Source: Streptomyces nymphaeiformis
GTDB lineage: Bacteria > Actinomycetota > Actinomycetes > Streptomycetales > Streptomycetaceae
DNA length: 64,000 nt
NCBI RefSeq assembly: GCF_014203895.1
Contig: NZ_JACHJY010000012.1
Coordinates: 25,185-89,184 of the forward strand
Reading direction: 5' to 3'
Part shown: positions 17,239-24,699 of the stretch, in pieces
How the letters are laid out: each line of letters starts with the position of its first letter
Numbering within the stretch: the first letter of the stretch is position 1
Made by a program: the position numbers and the translations under genes
Notes under the pieces: model-generated
What the model saw: the letters and a program-made list of their open reading frames with translations, nothing else
What the model was told of the DNA's origin: nothing
The model's database searches: none

Positions 17239-17382
17239 GTGGACGAGATTCTGGTGAGGGCCGTCACGTGGATCGCTCGCGGTGCGGGAATCGCCCTCGA
17301 CCTCCTCTCCGTGGCCGACACCGTCGACGGCCTCCGGCGCGACGCGCGCAAAGCCCGCAAGGACCTCAAGCCCCGCCGCTAG
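17239..17382 (+). CDS. Small basic protein of 47 residues
   Basis: GTG 17239 with GGGAGGAA seven bases upstream; it could also start at GTG 17218, which overlaps the previous stop. The sequence is a hydrophobic amphipathic helix (ILVRAVTWIARGAGIALDLL) followed by a Lys/Arg-rich tail, as in a membrane-associated peptide. Its 3' end overlaps the convergent gene at 17366 by 17 bases. Coding is supported by ribosome-binding site and position only. Confidence 0.5.
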   Translation: MDEILVRAVTWIARGAGIALDLLSVADTVDGLRRDARKARKDLKPRR

Positions 17383-18349
17383 GCGCAGCCATCAGGCCCT
17401 CGGCCCTCACCTGGTCGACCCTCGTACGCCAGGAGGGGCCTGCGGCGGGCTCACGGAGCTGGGTTCCGTTGGCCCGTCGGGCCAGTTCCATGCGGCAGGC
17501 GCCGCAGTGCGTCTCGTCACCGACCGGCCGGAACACGTGCTCGTCACCGAACCCCTCGCAGGTGACCAGGCCCTGCCGGGCGGCTTCGGCCGGGCGCTCC
17601 TGAGGCGTCGGAGGCAGCAGCGGGACCGGGAGCTTCTCCGTCAGGCGGTGGCGCAGGAACCCGACCGCCGAACGGACGCCGGTACGCGGCAGATGGGCCG
17701 TCAGTGCGTGCCTGAGGTCCGCGACGGACACCCCGCGACGTAGCCACTCCGCCGCCGCCTCGGCCAGACCACGGGCTTCCCGGACACCGAGCAGCAGATC
17801 CCGGTTCTGGTGCCGGAGCGACAGCAGCAGGCGCTCCGCCTCGGCGGCTTCGGGTGTCATGTCCCCATCCGGCTCCGGCTGCTGTGCCGCCGGCTCTTCG
17901 GTGGGTGGGTGGGGAGAGGTCTTCTTCTCTCCGTCTTCGTCTACCGGTGGTTGGGCTCCGGTCCGCCGGGGTCCCCGATTTCGGGCGGTCGGTCCCGCGT
18001 CATCCGGAGACTCGGCCGGAATCCCGTCCCGGACCGCGTTCGCCTCGTCACGCGTAAGGGTGACGTTGGAGAGCAGCTGCTCGGTGAGCCAATATCCGCG
18101 CCGGGTCTGGAACTTCCACTCGTGCAGGAACCCGCAGGCCACCAGGCACTCCTTCGCCCGGTGGTACGCCCGGGGCCGCATGCCCAGGTCGGTGGCGTGC
18201 TCCCCGAGCGGCTTGCCGCTCGCGCTCTCGGGGAGGCCCTGGATGTAGATGAGGAGGAGCTTCGCGTCGCTGTTCAGACGCGAATGACGCACGACACCGT
18301 TCGAAACCTTGGTGAAGGACTGAACGGGAGCGATAACATGCCGAAGCAT
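17366..18349 (-). CDS. Winged-helix (replication-initiator-like) DNA-binding protein
   Basis: 327 residues from ATG 18349. The first 110 residues form a winged HTH (VVRHSRLNSDAKLLLIYIQ, then AYHRAKECLVACGFL) like those at the N-terminus of plasmid or phage initiators and ParB-associated proteins. A Pro/Glu-rich linker (about 115-170) and a helical domain follow. Near the C-terminus, CEGFGDEHVFRP with THCGACRMEL is a possible zinc-binding site. Homologues occur beside XRE/DUF397 loci in Streptomyces. Specific function unknown. Confidence 0.72.
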   Translation of the reverse strand: MLRHVIAPVQSFTKVSNGVVRHSRLNSDAKLLLIYIQGLPESASGKPLGEHATDLGMRPRAYHRAKECLVACGFLHEWKFQTRRGYWLTEQLLSNVTLTRDEANAVRDGIPAESPDDAGPTARNRGPRRTGAQPPVDEDGEKKTSPHPPTEEPAAQQPEPDGDMTPEAAEAERLLLSLRHQNRDLLLGVREARGLAEAAAEWLRRGVSVADLRHALTAHLPRTGVRSAVGFLRHRLTEKLPVPLLPPTPQERPAEAARQGLVTCEGFGDEHVFRPVGDETHCGACRMELARRANGTQLREPAAGPSWRTRVDQVRAEGLMAAPSGGA

Positions 18350-18383
18350 TTCTGGTGGACCTCTAGCTTCCACTGGCGGTGAA

Positions 18384-18442
18384 GGTCCCCGGACTCCCTG
18401 GTGTTGGCGCACCAGCCGGGGACCGCTCCGTTTCACGGAGCG
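18384..18442. terminator. Two adjacent stem-loops between tandem minus-strand genes
   Basis: GGTCCCCGG (18384-18392) pairs with CCGGGGACC (18416-18424) around an inner CTGGTG/CACCAG hairpin. CGCTCCG-TTTCA-CGGAGCG (18424-18442) forms a second stem. They lie after the gene ending at 18454 and in the leader of the gene starting at 18349, so they may terminate the first and attenuate the second. There is no long U-tract, which is usual in Streptomyces. Confidence 0.55.
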
Positions 18443-18453
18443 TGATGATGCGA

Positions 18454-18864
18454 TCACCGTAGCGCACAGTTCAGCGTGTGACGCAACAACTCCGGCTCCA
18501 CGAACGGATCTTCGATTGTCGGCCGGGACCTCCAGTCCAGCGGCCACGTCACCCCGTGCAGCGCCGGAATCCCGACGAACGCCTCGCCCCGCCCGTTCCG
18601 GCTCAGCGCCCGCGCCGGAGTGGGCCACGCGTGCGTGGCGGCGGTCTGCGGGGGCAGCAGGAAGTAGTGGTTCCGCTCCCCCGTCGCCTCGCGGACGATC
18701 GGCCCCGCCTGGAAGTCCGTGAACGCCATGAGGCGGTACGCCACGTCCTCGCCGAGGAAGCCGCCGATCCGCACGGCGTCGAAGTGGATGCCGGCGTGAC
18801 GGAGGGCGTGACCGGACGCGGGTACCCAAGCGGGCACGCTGTCAAGCGACTTGCGCAGATTCAT
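18454..18864 (-). CDS. Conserved 136-residue protein divergent from the XRE regulator
   Basis: ATG 18864 gives MNLRKSLDSVPAWV. The protein is globular; the segment NHYFLLPPQTAATHAWP resembles the strand-and-loop MYFFVLPG of the Prim-Pol protein at 11258, so it may be a minimal relative of that fold (inference). It shares an 81-base divergent promoter region with the XRE regulator, an arrangement often seen for the accessory gene of WhiJ-type loci. No catalytic residues recognised. Confidence 0.68.
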   Translation of the reverse strand: MNLRKSLDSVPAWVPASGHALRHAGIHFDAVRIGGFLGEDVAYRLMAFTDFQAGPIVREATGERNHYFLLPPQTAATHAWPTPARALSRNGRGEAFVGIPALHGVTWPLDWRSRPTIEDPFVEPELLRHTLNCALR

Positions 18865-18945
18865 GCGGCCAGCTTGGCGGGCGTGATCTCCTGTGACCAG
18901 CGACACAGTCCGCTTGTGCGGGACTGTGCACTCGGGAGGTCGGGT

Positions 18946-19761
18946 GTGAACAAAGAGAAGAAGAGCCCGGGGGCCGCGAAGGCCTTCGGTGCGCTCCTGC
19001 GCTTCTACCGCGAACAGGCGGGCATCTCGCAGGAGGCCTTGGGCCGGAAGACCGGCTATTCCAAGTCCCAAGTGGCCATGATCGAGCGCGGAGAGCGACG
19101 GGCGAAGGGGAACTTCGTCCAGATCGCCGACGAGTTGCTGGGTGCACAAGGTGCACTTCTGACTGTCGCGAAGGAGGTGACCGCCAGTGCGGTGGCCGCC
19201 TGGTTCGAGGACTACCTGGACGAGGAGGCCAAGGCGGCGGGCATCTACTCGTACGAGAACCACCTGATCCCCGGGCTTCTGCAGACCCCGGAGTACGCGC
19301 GTGCGGTCTTCGGATGCGCCAGCCCGCCCTGGGAGGACGACGAGCTGAATGCCATGGTCGCGGCGCGGATGGGCCGACACGAGGTGTTCCACCGCAGGCC
19401 GCTTCCCCTGATCAGGTTCGTCCTGGAGAAGGTCGTGCTCACCCGCCCCATCGGGGGTACGCCCTGCCTCAAGAGGAACCTGCTGCACATCCTGGAGGTC
19501 GCCCAACTGCGCAACGTCGAGATCCAGGTCATGCCGGAGGACTGCGAGACGCACGCCGGGCTCAGCGGCCCGTTCATCCTGCTGGAGACAGCCGAGCGGA
19601 ACAGCCAGCTCGTCTACGTGGAAGGACTGAGCGGCCGGTACTTTCTGACCGAACAACCCGAGCTCGGGGATGCGTTCGCGCGATACGGAACCCTGCGCGC
19701 ACAAGCCCTGAGCCCGAAAGAGTCCTACAAACTCATCGAACAGGTGGCACGAGAGCTATGA
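18946..19761 (+). CDS. XRE-family regulator with DUF5753 ligand domain (WhiJ-like)
   Basis: 271 residues from GTG 18946, with GGAGGT five bases upstream. The N-terminal HTH (ISQEALGRKTGYSKSQVAMIERGERR, about 25-50) is followed by the DUF5753 domain from about residue 85 (ENHLIPGLLQTPEYARAV, EVQVMP-type strand, YVEGLSGRYF). This is the architecture of WhiJ-type developmental regulators, which act with a small DUF397 protein. Here the DUF397 gene overlaps by four bases. Confidence 0.9.
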   Translation: MNKEKKSPGAAKAFGALLRFYREQAGISQEALGRKTGYSKSQVAMIERGERRAKGNFVQIADELLGAQGALLTVAKEVTASAVAAWFEDYLDEEAKAAGIYSYENHLIPGLLQTPEYARAVFGCASPPWEDDELNAMVAARMGRHEVFHRRPLPLIRFVLEKVVLTRPIGGTPCLKRNLLHILEVAQLRNVEIQVMPEDCETHAGLSGPFILLETAERNSQLVYVEGLSGRYFLTEQPELGDAFARYGTLRAQALSPKESYKLIEQVAREL

Positions 19762-19931
19762 GCACCGACCTCCACTGGATCAAGTCCTCCTACAGCAGCG
19801 AACAGGGCGGCAACTGCGTCGAGGTCGCCACCCGCCCCGACTCCATCCACGTCCGCGACTCCAAGGACACCTCCCTCCCCTCGTTCGAGGTCTCCCCCGC
19901 CGCCTGGGGCGCCTTCGTCTCGACCGTGTGA
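19758..19931 (+). CDS. DUF397 protein, partner of the XRE regulator
   Basis: 57 residues, with the family pattern WIKSSYSSEQGGNCVEVA, IHVRDSKD and WGAFVSTV. The ATG overlaps the XRE stop codon (ATGA). In S. coelicolor, such pairs (the abaA/whiJ type loci) influence sporulation and antibiotic production, and the small partner is thought to counteract the XRE protein. A strong hairpin follows six bases downstream. Confidence 0.9.
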   Translation: MSTDLHWIKSSYSSEQGGNCVEVATRPDSIHVRDSKDTSLPSFEVSPAAWGAFVSTV

Positions 19932-19936
19932 ACGGC

Positions 19937-19969
19937 GAGGGCCTCCACCCCGTCCGGGTGGAGGCCCTC
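19937..19969. terminator. Bidirectional terminator hairpin
   Basis: GAGGGCCTCCACCC (19937-19950) pairs perfectly with GGGTGGAGGCCCTC (19956-19969) around CGTCC. It sits between the convergent DUF397 and hydrolase genes and can serve both. The arms are repeated almost exactly at 20900-20932. Confidence 0.85.
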
Positions 19970-19974
19970 ACTCG

Positions 19975-20718
19975 CTACTTCAGGTGCCGGGTGAAGAACC
20001 GCGCCCCCGCGTCGAGTTCGTACTGCGGGACGCCCGTGTGGCCGCCCGTGTTCGCGTGCAGGGTCTTCTCCTTGGAGCCGAACGCGTCGAACAGGTCCAG
20101 GGACGCCTGGCGGTCGTTCCCCTCGTCGTCCCACTGCAGGAGGACTTGGAGCGGGATGCCGACCTCGCGGGCGTCCTCGACGATGGCGGCGGGGATGAAG
20201 CTGCCCGCGAAGAGGCCGGCGGCCTTGATGCGCGGATCGGTCACCGCGAGGCGGACGCCGATGGAGATCACGCCGCCCTCGTAGCCGACGGGCCCGTCGA
20301 TCTCGGGCAGGGCCAGGAGCACGTCCATGGTGGCCTGCCATTCGGGGACGGCCTGGTCGACGAGCGGGAGGATGAGCGCGTCGACGATCTCGTCGGTGAG
20401 CGGCTCGCCGGCCTGCAGCACCCGGCGCATGTCGGCGCGGGCCTGTTCGACCTCGGGCAGGCGGGGCCGGTCGCCCATGCCGGGGAGCTCGATGGTCGCC
20501 GAGGCGAAGCCGTACTGCGCGGCGTAGTACCGGGCCCGGCCCGCCACGCGGGCGTACGTCTTCTGGAGCCCGAGCGGCGGGAGGCCGATCAGGATCAGCG
20601 GGACCGGCGCGGACGCGGACGCGGATGCGGGGGTCCACAGGACGCCGGGGATGCCGTCGAGGGTGAACTCGCGCTCGATGACGTCGTCGTCGAAGCGCTG
20701 CTCGGAAGTGAATCGCAT
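19975..20718 (-). CDS. Alpha/beta hydrolase, dienelactone-hydrolase type
   Basis: 247 residues from ATG 20718 (AAAGG seven bases upstream). The fold is shown by VPLILIGLPPLG (oxyanion region), YYAAQYGFASATIELPGMG, and GHTGVPQYELDAGARFFTRHL with the likely catalytic His at the end. The expected nucleophile elbow is atypical: GYEGGVISIGVRLA replaces the usual G-x-S/C-x-G, so the nucleophile is uncertain and it may be a hydrolase-fold protein without classical activity. It is flanked on both sides by near-identical terminators. Confidence 0.72.
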   Translation of the reverse strand: MRFTSEQRFDDDVIEREFTLDGIPGVLWTPASASASAPVPLILIGLPPLGLQKTYARVAGRARYYAAQYGFASATIELPGMGDRPRLPEVEQARADMRRVLQAGEPLTDEIVDALILPLVDQAVPEWQATMDVLLALPEIDGPVGYEGGVISIGVRLAVTDPRIKAAGLFAGSFIPAAIVEDAREVGIPLQVLLQWDDEGNDRQASLDLFDAFGSKEKTLHANTGGHTGVPQYELDAGARFFTRHLK

Positions 20719-20899
20719 GGTCGTGCCTTTCGGGAATGCGCGTGAATACGGCGCTCCCGGACGACGACCTATCGCCCGACCGTGACCCCAGAGGGGAGCA
20801 CCCATGTCGTTACGTTCACGGGTACCACCTCCTCGGTCTGCTGCACGGCTTCCGTGAAGGTAGCAGCGGGCTTCCGGGGCCGCCAACCGATTTAAAAGC

Positions 20900-20932
20900 G
20901 AGGGCCTCCACCCCGTCGGGGTGGAGGCCCTC
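20900..20932. terminator. Second copy of the same terminator hairpin
   Basis: GAGGGCCTCCACCCC (20900-20914) and GGGGTGGAGGCCCTC (20918-20932) form a 15-bp perfect stem with loop GTC. The arms match the hairpin at 19937 apart from one extra pair and the loop. It lies 20 bases beyond the stop of the VCBS gene on the minus strand. Confidence 0.85.
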
Positions 20933-20952
20933 ACACACTCATCCGGTACGGA

Positions 20953-22176
20953 TCAGAACGCGCCGTTCAGACCCCACCAGTTGCCGTCCTCCGGGACGCC
21001 CGCGTTGAACGCGCCCGTGCCCTTGCCCGTGTAGAGGACGAGGCAGCCCACGCCACGGCACTCCGCGGAGACGTAGTTGCTGTTGGTGATCGTCGCGAGG
21101 TCGTTGCGGCCGTCGGCGTTGTAGTCGCCGACCGCGAGGAACGAGGCCATGACGTTCCAGCCGCCGCTGCCGATCAGGACGCGCGAGCCGACGCCGCCGG
21201 TGCTGGTGCCCGGGTAGAAGTAGAGCTTGCCCGTGGAGGCCTCGCGGGCGACCAGGTCGGCCCGGCCGTCGCCGTTCAGGTCACCGGCGCCGACCAGTGC
21301 GTTCATCGCGTTCCAGCCGCCGCTGCCGATGAGCTTGCGCGCGCCGATGCCGGTGCTGGTGCCCGGGTACAGCCACAGCTTGCCCGTGGACTTCTCGACG
21401 GCGAGGAGGTCCGAGCGGCTGTCGCCGGTCAGGTTGCCGAAGGCGGTGATCTGGTTCATGCCGTTCCAGCCGCCGGAGCCGATCAGCTTCCGCGTGCCGA
21501 CGGCGCCGGTGCCCGTGCCCGGGTACAGCCAGAGCTTGCCCGTGGAGGCCTCGCGGGCGATGACGTCCTCTCGGCCGTCGCCGGAGAAGTCGCCGTGCCG
21601 GGTGAGGGCGTTCATGGCGTTCCAGCCGCCGCTGCCGACGAGCTTGCCCGTACCGTCGCCGGGCAGGAACCACAGGCGGCCGGCCTTGTCGCGGACGACG
21701 ACGTCGGACTTCTTGTCGGCGTTCATGTCGCCGAAGCCCGCCGCCTTGGGAGCCGTGTAGGCGTTCCACTCGGGGTAGGCGGGCAGGACGCACTCGCGCT
21801 CGGTGGGGACGAACTTCAGCGAGCTGACCGAGTTGGTGCCGGGGCCGCCCCACTCGGTGCCCGCGGGGTCGGCGGGCATCGAGTAGACGCCGCCGTTGGT
21901 GCCGTAGTCGGCGTCCTCGTGCAGGCAGACGAACTTGTTGGTGCGGTTGACGACCGAGCGGAACGTGTTGTCCCAGGTCCCGAGCGTCGCCGTGTTCACG
22001 TTGGTCTTGTACATCGTGCCGGTGCCGTTGTCGGTCTTCCAGGCACAGAAGTAGCCGGACGGGCAGTCGCTGACAGCGGCCTGCGCCGGCGCCACGCCCG
22101 CGCCGAAGAGGCCGAGCGAGGTGAGCCCCAGCGTCGTGGCCACCGTGGCCACGCGCCGCAGCATGGAAATGCGCAT
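20953..22176 (-). CDS. Secreted protein: peptidase-inhibitor I36 domain plus FG-GAP/VCBS repeats
   Basis: 407 residues. A Sec signal peptide ends at AQA-AVSD (about residue 34). Next comes an I36 inhibitor-like beta-gamma-crystallin domain with four cysteines (CPSGYFCAW, FVCLHEDADYG, ERECVLP; about 35-135). At least five FG-GAP/VCBS repeats follow (D-x-N/S-x-D-G-x-x-D with GKLWLYPGT and LIGSGGWN), likely a calcium-binding beta-propeller. The repeats are also strong at DNA level, about 145-150 bases per unit. GGAGGG lies six bases before ATG 22176. Probably an extracellular binding or protease-inhibiting protein. Confidence 0.85.
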   Translation of the reverse strand: MRISMLRRVATVATTLGLTSLGLFGAGVAPAQAAVSDCPSGYFCAWKTDNGTGTMYKTNVNTATLGTWDNTFRSVVNRTNKFVCLHEDADYGTNGGVYSMPADPAGTEWGGPGTNSVSSLKFVPTERECVLPAYPEWNAYTAPKAAGFGDMNADKKSDVVVRDKAGRLWFLPGDGTGKLVGSGGWNAMNALTRHGDFSGDGREDVIAREASTGKLWLYPGTGTGAVGTRKLIGSGGWNGMNQITAFGNLTGDSRSDLLAVEKSTGKLWLYPGTSTGIGARKLIGSGGWNAMNALVGAGDLNGDGRADLVAREASTGKLYFYPGTSTGGVGSRVLIGSGGWNVMASFLAVGDYNADGRNDLATITNSNYVSAECRGVGCLVLYTGKGTGAFNAGVPEDGNWWGLNGAF

Positions 22177-22307
22177 CGAGTTCCCTCCAAACGGCGCGGA
22201 GCCTCACTGCTCGACGCGCCGTGTGGGGACCGTACCGTGCCGGGATTCCGGCGTCACCGGAGGGGCCGCCTGTTTCCGGAATGTTCGCTTCCCGTACGGC
22301 GGGGCCC

Positions 22308-23357
22308 TCACGGGGTCAGGACGCCGTTCAGGAAGGGCTCCACCGCCTCACTCCAGGCCTCCGGGTGGGTGTAGTGGAGGAGGTGGCCGGCGTCGGGGAT
22401 CTCCGCGTACGCCCCGTGGGGCAGGACCCGGACCATCTCCTGGGCCTCCGCCCGGCCCAGCTCGCCGTCCAGGCCGCGCACGACGAGGGTGGGGCAGCGG
22501 ACCTGGGCGAGGGAGTCCCAGTGGGCGTCGTGGACCCAGGTCTCACGGGAGGTCAGCATCTGCTCCGGGTCGAACACCGGGCGCCAGCCGTCCGGGTGCT
22601 CGGCCATCACCTCGGCGAAGAACGCGCCCCGCGCCGGGTTCGGCACCTCCACCCACGGGTCCTCGTCGCCGAACCAGCGGTGGACGGCCTCCAGGGACGG
22701 GAAGGGCGCCGGCCAGCCGCGGAACCAGTCCTGCCAGGCCCGCTGCGAGGCCGCGCCGAGCGCCGAGGCCCGCATGTCGCAGATGACGAGCGCGCGGACG
22801 AGGTCGGGGCGCTCGGCGGCCAGCTGCCAGGCGGTCAGGGCGCCCATGGAGTGGCCGACGAGGGTGACCGGGCCGAGGCCGAGCTGCTCGACGACGGCCG
22901 CCGCGTCCGCCACGTACGCCTCGCGCGTGAAGGGCCCGCCGGCGGGCTTCTCGCTCGCGCCGTGACCGCGCTGGTCGAGGGCGACGATCCGGTGGCCCCC
23001 GGTGAGCCGGCGGACGGCGCGGGCCCAGTGGCCCGCGTGCCCCATCAGACCGTGGAGGAGTAACACGCCGGGGGCCGAGGCGTGGGCGTGCGGGGCCTGA
23101 GGCCCTGGTGCGGCGTGCGGGGCCTGCGGGGCTCGGGCGGGGCGGGGGACGGGACGGCCGCCGGGGCGGCCGGCGGTGTCGGGGCCGAGCCGCGGGACGG
23201 CGTCGGGGCCGAGGCGCCTGGCGGTCTCGGGGCCGGGACGCGGCACGCCGCCCGGGCCGGGCTGCGGGACGATCCCGGGCCCGCCGGGCTCCGCCGTGTA
23301 TTCCCAGGCCGCCAGCCGGACGCCGTCCGCCCCGGTGACGTCGAGTCGTCGCGCCAT
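22308..23357 (-). CDS. Alpha/beta hydrolase with a Pro/Gly-rich insertion
   Basis: 349 residues. The fold is canonical from residue 95: LLLHGLMGHAGHW (oxyanion loop), DQRGHGAS, the nucleophile elbow GHSMG, an acid strand (TLVVRGLDGELG) and the catalytic H in DAGHLLHYTHPE. Between the first strand (ADGVRLAAWEY) and the second lies an unusual insertion of about 70 residues (roughly 22-94) made of PGPxxxPRLGPD-type repeats. Fold and catalytic triad are intact. Substrate unknown. A LexA-like box lies 43 bases upstream. Confidence 0.82.
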   Translation of the reverse strand: MARRLDVTGADGVRLAAWEYTAEPGGPGIVPQPGPGGVPRPGPETARRLGPDAVPRLGPDTAGRPGGRPVPRPARAPQAPHAAPGPQAPHAHASAPGVLLLHGLMGHAGHWARAVRRLTGGHRIVALDQRGHGASEKPAGGPFTREAYVADAAAVVEQLGLGPVTLVGHSMGALTAWQLAAERPDLVRALVICDMRASALGAASQRAWQDWFRGWPAPFPSLEAVHRWFGDEDPWVEVPNPARGAFFAEVMAEHPDGWRPVFDPEQMLTSRETWVHDAHWDSLAQVRCPTLVVRGLDGELGRAEAQEMVRVLPHGAYAEIPDAGHLLHYTHPEAWSEAVEPFLNGVLTP

Positions 23358-23399
23358 GGATCCGGCACCCCCTCTTTTCCGTCGAACCTCGCCAGACTA

Positions 23400-23415
23400 T
23401 CGAACTCGCATTCGA
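23400..23415. promoter_or_regulatory. LexA/SOS-box-like palindrome
   Basis: TCGAAC-TCGC-ATTCGA differs at one position from the actinobacterial SOS box TCGAAC-N4-GTTCGA. It lies 43 bases upstream of the hydrolase ATG at 23357 and about 85 bases upstream of the RNA structure on the plus strand. Either could be the target. Confidence 0.4.
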
Positions 23416-23499
23416 AAATGCGCTCCTGCCGCACAACACCCCTCGTTCGAGTGACAGGGCTCAAGGGTTGATGCGCTCTGCCGAGGGGAGATCTTGAGC

Positions 23500-23618
23500 G
23501 GGAGGCGGACCGCTCGGGGAAAAACGGTCCGAGGGGACTGACCTTGAGAGCTCGGGGCTCCAGGTCAGCACAGGGGAGGACAGGCCCCGGCGCCGGAAGG
23601 CGCCGGGGCCCTCTGTCG
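23500..23618 (+). ncRNA. Candidate small RNA with two stems and an intrinsic terminator
   Basis: Three consecutive helices occur in an intergenic stretch of 458 bases (23358-23815). They are CGGACCG (23506-23512) with CGGTCCG (23525-23531), CTGACCT (23538-23544) with AGGTCAG (23562-23568), and the terminator GGCCCCGGCGCC-GGAA-GGCGCCGGGGCC (23583-23610) followed by CTCTGTCGTC. No ORF with a ribosome-binding site explains them, and no plus-strand gene follows for 1 kb. The 5' end is not fixed; it could begin nearer 23460. Reading on the minus strand as the hydrolase leader is the alternative. Confidence 0.5.
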
Positions 23619-23753
23619 TCCGTAGCCCTCATGGCCCCACCCCCGCGCCCGCTCATCGCCCCGCTCGTACCAGCGTGGCACGACGAGGGCGCGTGCGTGG
23701 CGATTCCGGCGTAAAACGGGGCGCACGACGGATCATTGACCCGGATGCGGAAC

Positions 23754-23796
23754 GGGGGCGCCCCGCCGGCCTCCGAGAGACCGGCGGGGCGCCCCC
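23754..23796. terminator. Terminator hairpin downstream of the iron regulator
   Basis: GGGGGCGCCCCGCCGG (23754-23769) and CCGGCGGGGCGCCCCC (23781-23796) form a perfect 16-bp stem, 19 bases after the regulator's stop on the minus strand. Confidence 0.85.
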
Positions 23797-23815
23797 GCTC
23801 ACGTACGGGACGGGC

Positions 23816-24505
23816 TCAGCGCTTCGCGACGAACACGTGCGCCGCGATGTCCGCGTCCAGCTCCGCGGCCTCGCCGCTGCTGCCGACCAGGACACCGCCC
23901 GGCGACTCCGACACCGACACCACCGAGCCGGGCTGCACGCCCGCCCTCCGCAGCGTGTACATCAGCTGGGCGTCCGTCTGGATCGGCTCGCCGATCCTGC
24001 GGACGATCACCGTCTTGCCCTCGCTCGCGTCCAGGTCGGCCAGCGACACCATCGAGTCGTCGAGGAAGGCCTCGGCCTCCGCCTTCTCGCCCAGCTCGTC
24101 CAGGCCCGGGATCGGGTTCCCGTACGGCGACTCCGTCGGGTGGCGCAGCAGCTCCATGACCCGCCGCTCCACGGCCTCGCTCATCACGTGCTCCCAGCGG
24201 CAGGCCTCGGCGTGGACCTGCTCCCACTCCAGGCCGATCACGTCGACGAGCAGGCACTCGGCCAGGCGGTGCTTGCGCATCACCCGGGTGGCGAGGCGAC
24301 GGCCCTCGTCCGTGAGCTCCAGATGGCGATCACTCGCCACGGCCACCAGGCCGTCGCGCTCCATCCGGGCCACCGTCTGGCTCACGGTCGGACCGCTCTG
24401 GTCGAGCCGCTCGGCGATCCGGGCACGCATGGGGACCACACCTTCCTCCTCGAGCTCGAGGATGGTGCGGAGGTACATCTCCGTTGTGTCGATCAGTCCG
24501 GACAT
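23816..24505 (-). CDS. dmdR1: DtxR/IdeR-family iron-dependent repressor (DmdR1-like)
   Basis: 229 residues. A winged HTH (about 1-75; RIAERLDQSGPTVSQTVARME) is followed by the dimerisation/metal domain and a C-terminal SH3-like FeoA domain. All metal ligands of the family are in register: M10, C102, E105 and H106 for the activating site, and H79, E83 and H98 for the ancillary site. It should repress siderophore and iron-uptake genes when loaded with Fe(II). GAGGGGC precedes ATG 24505. In S. coelicolor the orthologous gene (dmdR1, SCO4394 from memory) is divergent from the same SIS-domain neighbour. The opposite strand is open over the whole gene. Confidence 0.93.
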   Translation of the reverse strand: MSGLIDTTEMYLRTILELEEEGVVPMRARIAERLDQSGPTVSQTVARMERDGLVAVASDRHLELTDEGRRLATRVMRKHRLAECLLVDVIGLEWEQVHAEACRWEHVMSEAVERRVMELLRHPTESPYGNPIPGLDELGEKAEAEAFLDDSMVSLADLDASEGKTVIVRRIGEPIQTDAQLMYTLRRAGVQPGSVVSVSESPGGVLVGSSGEAAELDADIAAHVFVAKR

Positions 24506-24699
24506 ACGTGCCCCTCGATGAGTCGTGCGCTGGCCCTGCCGCAATTGTTGCGCATCGGACCGACAACCGGGCCGCGCCGGGTGAGGAGGGGTGGTGCGGT
24601 ATTGACAGAGCAATGGTCCAGACCGCACCGTGATCGGCGACCTCGGCGAGAGCGCGGGACGCGAGCCGACGAGAGCCACGACGACAAGGAGCCGCCGCG

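Noticed and set aside
17366..19931. An integrated plasmid or prophage fragment
   Set aside because: No integrase, attachment repeat, tRNA or transfer gene is seen; XRE/DUF397 loci are normal chromosomal features of Streptomyces.
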